Positions 15,254 through 22,987 of a stretch of 22,987 nucleotides of DNA are shown here, piece by piece. Location of the stretch: the NCBI GenBank assembly GCA_009801015.1, contig VHZZ01003488.1, forward strand, positions 18,631-41,617, read 5' to 3'. The position numbers and the translations under genes are program-made. The notes below the pieces were generated by a model that saw only the letters and a list, made by a program, of their open reading frames with translations, did not search any database and was not told the origin of the DNA. This DNA comes from Silene noctiflora. Taxonomy: Eukaryota; Streptophyta; Magnoliopsida; Caryophyllales; Caryophyllaceae. Within the stretch, counting starts at the first letter, position 1; every line of letters starts with the position of its first letter.

Positions 15254-15524
15254 CAACAAAAAAAGTCAATTCCATCATAATTTACACTCAACAGATTATT
15301 CATGATCCTCACAAAAAAAGATTATGTCATGATTGCATTAAAATGGCTTTGCTCCATGCATGCCAAATTTAAGTTAAATTAATCAAATCCATTTGTTTTG
15401 TTCAGAGTTGGGACATTAAACGCACGATACCCTTCTCTTTCTCGACACTTAACTAGTCCATTCTAGTATAATGTCAAGTAATTCGATTCTTTCGATTTTA
15501 TGCAAGCAATTTCATGACAAATTC

Positions 15525-15709
15525 TTGTTTTAGACGGATATTATCTGTCTTATGTTTAAAACGGGTCAAATATATCAATGTGGGATGAATTATAAATAGT
15601 TGTAAAACATAATGCATTAGAAAAGATAAAAGGGTTATCTTATATATCCATATGGGTAATATTTAACTCGTCTAAAACTTAAGACAGATAAAGCCGTCTT
15701 AAGAAAAAC
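15525..15709. mobile_element. MITE with AGACGG-type inverted ends
   Basis: The left arm reads TTTTAGACGGATATTATCTG, TCTTATGTTTAAAACGGGTC and AAATAT. The reverse complement of the right arm reads TTAAGACGGCTTTATCTGTC, TTAAGTTTTAGACGAGTTAA and ATAT. The arms of about 45 bp are imperfect but clearly paired. The exact ends and any target duplication are uncertain. Confidence 0.65.
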
Positions 15710-16170
15710 TAGCTAATTTCACCAAGTATTTTCAGTCACACTACTTTTAGTGCAAGTGCATGATAACGTGCTAATTGTGCATTATTATGCGGCCGGTGGA
15801 GTGGGCTCTCAAATTCGTCACTTCACTTAAGAAATCAAGCATTATCAACTACACACTCCATACTCCACACATATTGTTCATCATATATAATTTCGTCTAC
15901 ACTATTAGCCTAAAACCTCTTCGATATTATAAAGTTAAACTAATGGTTGACGTTCTAAGATCGATTTTATACCATATGTTTTCTTATATTAGGTCATTTT
16001 AACTTGAGTCGAGTATACTCATTTCAGGTTATGTTATTTTCGGTTAACTAACTATTGCTACACGTATGGCCAATCAAGTTTGAGTTTGGATCTGAATTGA
16101 GTTTGATCAATTTGTAATTTGTGCTATGCTTGGGTTCTATTTATATCATTCACTTCAGTTGGGACATCTG
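15710..16170. other. intergenic DNA, nothing recognised
   Basis: AT-rich sequence. The 75-codon frame at 15775-16002 is taken as chance. Confidence 0.5.
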
Positions 16171-16334
16171 CATTGGCGAAGCCAGATTTTGAGTTTAGGG
16201 GACGGAAAATTTTAAGAAGAGCGAATAAGTAATAATATAAAGTGCACTAAAAAAAAATTCGAAAATTCAATTAAAATTTTTGAAAATCTTAATCGACAAG
16301 AGCGCCCTTACTAACCCTCCTAACTCCACCACTG
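16171..16334. mobile_element. small degenerate MITE
   Basis: The left end is CATTGGCGAAGCCAGATTTT. The right end, reverse complemented, is CAGTGGTGGAGTTAGGAGGG. Both resemble the common plant CAGTGGCGGAGCCA terminus. The 164-bp body is A/T-rich. No clear target duplication remains. Confidence 0.5.
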
Positions 16335-17258
16335 AAAATATCTATTTTAACAAATCTACTCGTTGCATGCTCCGTATCAATGAAGCATTAACATTGAAAA
16401 AGTAGATAACTTGTATGCATAGTTACAAATAATGAAGCACAAGTGATTGGATGAGTTGATAAGCATAATAATGCTATAATTATGGTAAACAATCCAAGTG
16501 CGTGCAACTGTTCACAGTTAGCTCAGTTTTAGCTCAATCCACAAATAATTAGTAAATCACAATTTCATCCATTTACAAAAATGACATCTGTCTTGTCCTC
16601 CATAATTGCTATCTTTCCCTTTTTTTACGATAATTATTGTTGTTTTTAAACTACTCGTAAATAGGTAAAGCTAGATTGCCATATTTGTCAACTTGTACCA
16701 TTATAGTTGGCGTTTGTACTTTGTACCAAAAGACGATTATAATTTTGTGACTTTATTGCTACCGAAAAAAAAAAAAAAAAATTAACTGAGCAAAAATATG
16801 CGATATAGTTTTAATATACAAATATAATACAGTATAGAGGTTTAACATTACCATATAGTGAATCAAAATATTAGAATAATACTCCGTATTCCTAATAACG
16901 GCTAGGGGGACGACGATGTATGTTGTAGGTTGGCAGCTTAAGGAGGGCGGCCTAAGGGTGTTGGAATGGTGGTGGGGGTGTTAGAAAATGGTGAGTTGAG
17001 ACGGCTTCGTACCGAGGATAGGTCAGCGGTTAGGGCTGGGTGGTGATAGTGCTGGTTTGTGTTGGTTTGTTAAGCATAAACTCCCTTCTTTAATTATGGA
17101 AAGATGAGTGTTAGTAAAAAGGGCACTACAAAATATAAATAACGTTTTCTTAATTATTTATACAGATTAATTTATTGTATACTGTATTTTGTATAACTCA
17201 ATGTCTTAGCCCTAAGAGTCTAAGATAACACTTGGCATGTTCTTAGGGTGTAAACTCA
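16335..17258. other. intergenic DNA
   Basis: Contains a poly-A tract (about 16765-16782), an AATACTCCGTATTCC word near 16879 of the kind common in Caryophyllales MITEs, and a G-rich stretch (about 16905-17070) with GGTGGTGG-type runs. No gene is seen. Confidence 0.5.
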
Positions 17259-17491
17259 TGTCCCAAATCGGTATAAAAGTGAAAAGACATCTTTATAAAT
17301 GTCCACAAAATATAATAGTACGAGTCTTTTAGGATGGAGTCGAAAAGCAAATCCGTGAAAGCTTGACCGAAAACGGACAATATCGTACTATTATAAATAG
17401 TAGAGGACACTAACGCAGCAGAGACTATAAAAACGCTATCAGCCGGACAATATCAACATACTCTTCCGCACAACAAATGGAGTATCAGAGC
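17259..17491 (+). mobile_element. TRIM/Copia-like LTR with adjoining primer-binding-like site
   Basis: Starts TGTCCCAAATCGG, contains GTCTTTTAGGATGG, AAATCCGTGA, CGGACAATATCGTACTATTA and CACTAACGCAGCAGAGAC, and ends near ...CAACA. It is followed by TGGAGTATCAGAGCC, close to the initiator-Met tRNA site TGGTATCAGAGC. This word order recurs in many plant genomes as a small LTR. A second LTR is not visible nearby, so it is a fragment. Confidence 0.55.
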
Positions 17492-18007
17492 CTATGAGGT
17501 CGACATTGGCTAAACACAAATTATTCATTTAATTATGTTGCCATTGGAAGTTGGAATACAACATCAATTACCATTAAAAAATGGGTACTCGTACAAATAG
17601 TAAACTTTATTTTAGCTTGTCCAAGTAGCTTAAACCGGTCGGACGACATTAATATTGAAAGACAATCATGTAGGCAAGTGCTAAATAGGCCTCCTTTATT
17701 GACCCTTAAGATAATTAATAGTGTGAAATGTGAACGGATTAGTAATTAAAATTAGCAATTGTTCTTCATTTTCCACACTCATGCGACTTCGACCATTCTT
17801 TTAGATCACCAATAAATTATTAAGACTACTAATAATTTAGGTCATCTTAGATTATTCTTATTAATAGGGTTAACAAAGTAGGATTAGGATATAGACAATA
17901 GATAAAACAAAGAAACAAGGTTAAGCAATTTAGAAAACTTGCTTAGTTTGAGTAGTTTGAATATAATAAGGCTTGCTTCTCATTTTGCATCTCCAATCGC
18001 TCCAATC
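17492..18007. other. possible internal fragment of the TRIM-like element, then AT-rich DNA
   Basis: CTATGAGGTCGACATTGGCT follows the putative primer site and belongs to the same repeat pattern. After about 17520 nothing is recognisable. Confidence 0.35.
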
Positions 18008-18240
18008 TAGACCTGATTGACAGGTCAAATTCCGTAGTGTTTGTGTACGTGTTAACTTTAAACGGGGTATCATTTTCTCAACTCGATCCCCACCCAGTTA
18101 TATAAACAAGCCACTTGTCTGAATCTTAACCCGATCCGACCCATTTAACTTTTCAATAACCCAACCTGACTTGTTTAACCCAATTATTCTTTAAGCATGC
18201 TATTTTCAATCCAATTAACCCGTTTAATTCCGTAATCCTA
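18008..18240. mobile_element. CCCGATCCGACCC-rich MITE remnant
   Basis: Begins TAGACCTGATTGACAGGTCA and carries CCCGATCCGACCC and AACCCAACCTGAC, the same lexicon as the hAT-type MITE at 393-869. A matching right end cannot be set. Confidence 0.4.
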
Positions 18241-18676
18241 CAAACCTTTATTAGTAATCCATTAACCCAAAATAATGAATAATAATAATTCTTACTTTTG
18301 AACGAGTTTGTTAGATGAAAAGTCAACGAAAATAAATTTTGACTAATAATAATAATGAGTTATTCGTATTGAAAGACCCCAACCCTAACTTCACCCACAT
18401 AAATTTTGTGGTGTATCATCTAGGGGTACTTTAATTCGAGACAACTTATTCTTATAGACCAATAAAATGTAGGCAAAGTTGACAAAAAAAAAGTTGAATC
18501 CCAAGGAAGAAGTATGCAAGTCATTTATAATACGAAGTTGTATTACTATTGAGAAGTACTCACTAACTAATATGGAGAGTAACTAGTTAAAAACGTGCCA
18601 TCATGATTTAAAACTCCTAACTACTATTCATTAACGGATTCAACCCAGGCCATAACAAGTTAGAGCAATTAGTTTG

Positions 18677-18937
18677 CAATGATTTGGTCATTGTTTGCTA
18701 AACTGTAACTGTAGAAGAAGAATCATCAACTGACACGGCAATTCTTGCGTGAGACGGTTGTACCCGTGCTTTTTGACAAAAAAAAGTGATTATTTTGTGA
18801 TAAATAGTGAACACTTTGAAAAACGGGTCATTTTTTTAGTAATAAAAAGTAGTCACTATTTAACATAACTATCACCAATGATTTCGTCATTGTTTGCTAA
18901 ACTGTAACTGTAGAAGACGAAGCATTATTAACTGATG
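18677..18937. repeat. direct duplication with 199-bp spacing around a MITE-like piece
   Basis: CAATGATTTGGTCATTGTTT and GCTAAACTGTAACTGTAGAA (from 18677) recur from 18876 with one early mismatch. The intervening sequence includes CTTGCGTGAGACGGTTGTAC, a common MITE terminus in this plant order. This is either a tandem duplication or an insertion bounded by a long duplication. Confidence 0.75.
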
Positions 18938-19230
18938 AAGTATTAGTCCACACCATTGATCTTGGAATCACGACAATTTCAGAAGCTAATAACATTCTAT
19001 TTCTTCAGAATTTTCTCTGCAACATACTCTAACATTACAAAATGGCAACATGCACGCCGAACAAAGTAGTATTCCAAAAAATGTCACTATTTGAACGAGT
19101 AAAATTATTCTTGTAATTGCTGTTTTTGTTCTCTTTGAATCTTCTAAGACTTGTTTAAGTGGTCATCATTTGTGTTTTAGCTTCGGTTTTCTTGTTGACT
19201 ACTCAATGAGGTACTTTTTTTGGTCTGCAC

Positions 19231-19500
19231 GTAGAGGTGGCAATTATATTAGGTCATTTGGGTTGGGTCGGGTGATATCGTGTCATCCATACGTCTAGGT
19301 TGGGCTTGGATTAGTCGGATCAATCTTAGCTCGGGTTCGTGTCATTGTTTAGATGTTATGCCGGGTAGGGTTGGGTCATTTAGATAGATTTGCCAGGGTC
19401 GGGTTTTGATTAGGTCAGGTCATTGTCGGGTGAAGTCATTATTAGGCGCATTTCTGGGCCGGTCATTATGGGGCCAGGATGATAATTTGTCGGGTTTTGC
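19231..19500. mobile_element. GGGTCGGGT-rich MITE-like segment
   Basis: Starts GTAGAGGTGGCAATTATATT, a common hAT-MITE terminus, and is full of GGGTCGGGT and GGTCAGGTCA words. This resembles the opposite strand of the segment at 18008. The right boundary is not clear. Confidence 0.4.
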
Positions 19501-19793
19501 TTTGTTTGGCTCATCAATATATTTCGGTTGATTTTTTCCCAATTATTTTACTAGTTTTAGTTGAGTTGCGGCCATTATTCACCGAAGTTATAAGGTTGGT
19601 TGACAAGGCTAAGTCGTATCCCTACTCAAGAGTATCCCTAAACAGACACTAAAAATGCAGATAGTGAAATCAGAGGTCGAAACACAAGAAAACATGATTC
19701 CTAACTAGCAAGTTACTTATGAATAGATTATTAAAGGCTATTAGGTCACAAATCGATTGAGTTGATTGTAATCAAGATGATATCAAATATACT
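19501..19793. other. intergenic DNA between repeats
   Basis: AT-rich, no recognised structure. Confidence 0.5.
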
Positions 19794-21025
19794 TGTAATA
19801 CCCGTCCCATTGGGGGACCCGTTGACTAACCTTATGTACCTTTGATCATGTTAGACTCATTGTTATAGACGCAGGAGTTCGACCTAGTACGGGACACTCG
19901 GTCGAGTCACACTCGACCGAGTGCGGCTGACTCGGTCGAGTATGTTGGTACTCGACCGCGTGCGCAGATGACAGCGTAATATAATGTTACGCGGAAGTCA
20001 TAACTCGAAATCATTTCATTTCTTTTCTTTTCCGCAAACCTAAAATCAAAAAACCTCTCTCTCTACCTTCCACCTCCCAATCTCTTTTTCAAGCCTCTAC
20101 CTAGAAACCACCATGAGGATGGATATATGTGTCGGTTCCAGTCTAGTCAACCGTTCTCCTTGTAAGGTAAGTCATCATCACCATCTGTAGGTTTTGGTTT
20201 ATGGTTATGGTTGTATGTAATCTGGTTGTACCATCGTTGTAGGTGTCGATAGCAACGTTCCGTGTTCATGTATGCGCTGATCGATGCTTCTGGGATTGCT
20301 GTCCAAGTAGGGTTTCCTTACTCAATTGATTGTAGAACAGTATGTGGCATAATGTGACGATCTTTGTAATTACCGTATGATTGATGAGTTATGTTGATGT
20401 TATGGTATTGATATGGATATTGATTTTGGTATTGGGTTGTGAGCCATTGCGAGAGATGGTCTCACCCCCATTGTTCACCTTTTGTGTTTCTCGACGCAAG
20501 AGGATGTGCACATTATTGGACTTGGCTTCGCTGGTTGCGATGAGCAGGGCTTAGGTGGTACGGCTGCGGTCCCCACTGGCGCGAGGATTACCTGTTGCGA
20601 TGGGTAATTTGGCAGGGCTACACACATGGGTGTGTAGTCGGTTACTGGTTACTATGGAGTTTGGAGATGTTGGTTTCGGTCACTGTGAATGCTAACGTTT
20701 GTTATTATATTATATTGTTATACAATTGACTGACCCCGTTTATGTTTTCAAAACTGTGATGATCCTTTCAGGGATAGTGAGCAGGATGATTGCAGGTTTA
20801 GTTGATTGTATGGATGCAATGCTGCTTGGTATATGCTATGGGTTTGGAGATTGTATGACGTAGTGACGCCTGTCGTTGGTAGTAGAGTCATTAGTTGTAT
20901 TTATCTTTTAGTATGTATAGCTGTGCTGTCTTTCCGTCTTCGTTGTAAACTTGTAATGTAATTAATAATCGTTCTTGGATGGTCAATTTGATATACTTAC
21001 CTCGGGCAACCGAGATGGTAGTTGA
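19794..21025 (+). mobile_element. Ty3-like LTR fragment
   Basis: Starts TGTAATACCCGTCCCATTGG, like the TG start of several Caryophyllales LTRs. It contains the ACTCGGTCGAGT motif cluster, then GAGAGATGGTCTCACCCCCA, GGCTTCGCTGGTTGCGATGA, GTACGGCTGCGGTCCCCACT and ACACATGGGTGTGTAGTCGG, and ends near CTCGGGCAACCGAGATGGTA. No coding domain for gag or pol is present. It is either a truncated or solo LTR; the right end is uncertain because another repeat begins directly after it. The family call is from memory. Confidence 0.5.
19896..19961. repeat. four near-palindromic 12-mers of the ACTCGGTCGAGT type
   Basis: Copies lie at 19896-19907 (ACTCGGTCGAGT), 19911-19922 (ACTCGACCGAGT), 19930-19941 (ACTCGGTCGAGT) and 19950-19961 (ACTCGACCGCGT, one change). 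The first three pair with one another as reverse complements or self-fold. They lie inside the LTR fragment. Confidence 0.9.
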
Positions 21026-22004
21026 TGAGGCTGTCACAACCCTATCAAAAATAACCAACTATATTCTAACTAAAATAGCTAGAGAAGTCGGGATCGTATC
21101 CACAGGAAGACAGATGATAGTCTATTTGCTAAAACAAGTCCGTCTACGTAACAAAAAGGGTTTTGTTTGTTTGATTAGTAACTAATCAATTAAAATGAAA
21201 GGATAAAAAGAGAGTAAAACAAATGTGAAAATATAGAGAGAAAATGGCTAGGATTGTCGGTTCACCATGGATTGTCGCAGGTCAAAGGTAGGGTCAAAGG
21301 TCGGTCTCAATTATCAGTCTAAGGGTAGTGAAAAGGTCCTCTCGGATCACTATTCGCCCTAGAGTACAACTAGCGGGCTTTCGCAACTTACTAGGGCACT
21401 CTATTGTTTGCAACAGGTCTAATCCCCACCAGGCTTTCGTTCTTAGGTCGAGATTTACCAAACCAAATAATCAATTGTGGCCTTTAACTAATCATTCGTA
21501 TAATAAATGCTGCAATTAACAATAAAGACTAATAAAATTGATTAATCGAATCGCCTAATTAACGACCCTTAACTTTCCATGGATTCCCTAAATCCTAGCA
21601 TACAAATTTAGCTACTCATGTTGACATTAATGGTAACAATTGAATTGGATATAAAATAAAGAGAATTCATAATAAAATTAAATAAAAGAGAAATAAACAT
21701 AAATAAGAATTAACTTAGGAAAATAACAAGAGAGAATAAATGAAGGAACTAGTAAAGATGAATAAAAGAGAGAGATTCAATTGAATTACATGAATAATAA
21801 TCAAGTATGAGCATGAAGAGGAATGAATCTATATCTAAAAGTTTGAGATAATTTCAACGTAGTATCGTTCCTGATTGTCTACTTGCATAAAAAATATAAT
21901 AGTGTCCACCCTAATTAAGGATTACAAAAGTCGTTTATACCAAAGCCCAACAAAAGAAAACAAACTAAGTCGAAACTTGTCCATCCGCGTACTAAGTCAA
22001 TTGA
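21026..22004. mobile_element. second retroelement-like repeat
   Basis: Begins around GTCACAACCCTATCAAAAAT and includes GTCGGGATCGTATCCACAGG, a phrase seen in many plant LTR-element leaders. It is followed by A/G-rich DNA with many GAGAGA and AATAAA words. Short frames at 20979-21185 and 21328-21519 carry no known motif. Boundaries are uncertain. Confidence 0.35.
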
Positions 22005-22987
22005 TATGTCTAACATTTATACGATTTATCCCCCTATTTTAGCTCGGTTTTACATGTTATTTGCATTATTATTAATGTTTTATTGAGCTAATCCCGTGTT
22101 CTAGATATATTGCTTGTGTTTTGTATGTTTTGTAGGAAATGTAGCTTTTAGTAGCAATTTCCCGTCAAATATGCAAGTATCAAGTTCACGAGGCTAAGTG
22201 AAAGCTAATATGGATCATACAAACAAAACAAAATGGATTGTTGATGAAATGTGGAAGTAAATGGCCCAAATGCAAGTCAACAATATTCAAATGACAAATG
22301 TAAACAAATGAGAAATGAAGCCCAATGGACGAGGTCCAATTAACCATGTGGAGTTTCTAGCTTAGGATTCCACAAATGATTCTTCAAAATGCAATAAGTC
22401 GAACGCTTAAAGGCACTTCAAAGCAAAACTTAGGATTCCCCGGGTATTAAATGGAGCAATGAAGTTCACAAACCAGAAATCACACGACCCCAATCGGAGT
22501 GGCATTGCATTGGATTCCTTTAGATTCTTAACATTTTGGTTTTCAAACTATTATATAAGGAGGGCTTAGCCCCGACTTCTAGGCACTTCTTACATTCCTT
22601 AAATTAGAATCATTCTCTTATCATTTTTCATATTCTATTTCATACTCTTCACATATTTCTCTTAACATTTTCAGAAATTAGTTTAGTTTACATTTTGTAT
22701 TCAATTATTAAGTTCTAATTATAATACAAGTTCAAGTTCTTTTGGATTACATTGTTCTTATTTCTCAAGTTACATCTCAATTCAATCATTTCATTCTAGT
22801 TTTTACGTTGTTATTTCTAATGCAACTTTATTTTGTTATCTCATTTATATTTTCTATTTAGTTATTAGTTGTTAATTCTTTTACATTTTAGTAATTACAT
22901 TTCCTTTTACATTTGTGTTGTGTGAAAGCTTTATCATTTGTAAAACCTCGCAAGCGGACGAGCGATCGTCGTAGTATTGCGAGGGTC
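22005..22987 (+). mobile_element. LTR-like sequence running off the window
   Basis: Begins TGTCTAACATTTATACGATT and continues into CCCCCTATTTTAGCTCGG, TATATAAGGAGGGCTTAGCC (near 22552, resembling an LTR TATA region) and a long T/A-rich stretch. The window ends in a compact inverted structure, CCTCGCAA...TTGCGAGG (22946-22984). No coding domain is visible. Assigned by general LTR look only. Confidence 0.35.

Noticed and set aside
20979..21519. Short frames in the LTR-like region (20979-21185 and 21328-21519)
   Set aside because: No gag, protease, reverse transcriptase or integrase motif. They sit across repeat boundaries.

Overview
The window is nuclear plant DNA. The signs are short exons in long AT-rich introns with GT..AG borders, Stowaway- and hAT-type MITEs, tRNA-derived SINE remnants and LTR fragments. 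The recurring ACTCCGTA word and the repeated ACTCGGTCGAGT-type motif suggest Caryophyllales, perhaps Caryophyllaceae. That assignment rests on recall of repeat families, not on a search. GENE REGION (about 1.6-10.4 kb, + strand): one intact protein-coding gene can be assembled, with 13 coding exons and 844 codons before the stop. It encodes a short PDS5-type sister-chromatid cohesion factor (plant PDS5C-like). Exons 1-5 give the N-terminal HEAT-like region. Exons 6-10 give an acidic/basic low-complexity middle with three AT-hooks. Exons 11-13 give a C-terminal Tudor domain. All splice phases agree. The middle was built by duplication inside the gene: the block exon5-intron5-exon6-exon7 (about 4334-6261) recurs as a broken exon-5 copy, an intron copy, exon 8, exon 9 and exon 10 (about 6557-8399), and exon 9 is a further copy of exon 8. 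The result is three AT-hook modules, each ending a phase-0 exon. Intron 3 holds a perfect 26-bp inverted repeat with a 10-nt loop, and intron 5 holds a 200-210-bp triplication. UPSTREAM (1-1.6 kb): a purine-rich stretch, then a 477-bp hAT-type MITE with an exact 8-bp target duplication, then the presumed promoter and 5' UTR. DOWNSTREAM (10.4-15 kb): a reverse SINE fragment, a complete 250-bp Stowaway-like MITE, an (AT)n tract, a tRNA-like SINE head, and a decayed CC-NBS-LRR resistance gene relic (coiled-coil part with frameshifts, then an LRR piece; no NB-ARC seen). DISTAL REGION (15-23 kb): no believable gene. It contains several MITEs, a TRIM/Copia-like LTR with an adjoining primer-binding-like site, a 199-bp-spaced direct duplication, a Ty3-like LTR fragment with four near-palindromic 12-mers, and at least one or two further retroelement fragments running to the window end. 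I found no operon, CRISPR array, intact tRNA or rRNA, and no intact transposase or reverse transcriptase. The most noteworthy item is the AT-hook exon amplification in the cohesin-associated gene.
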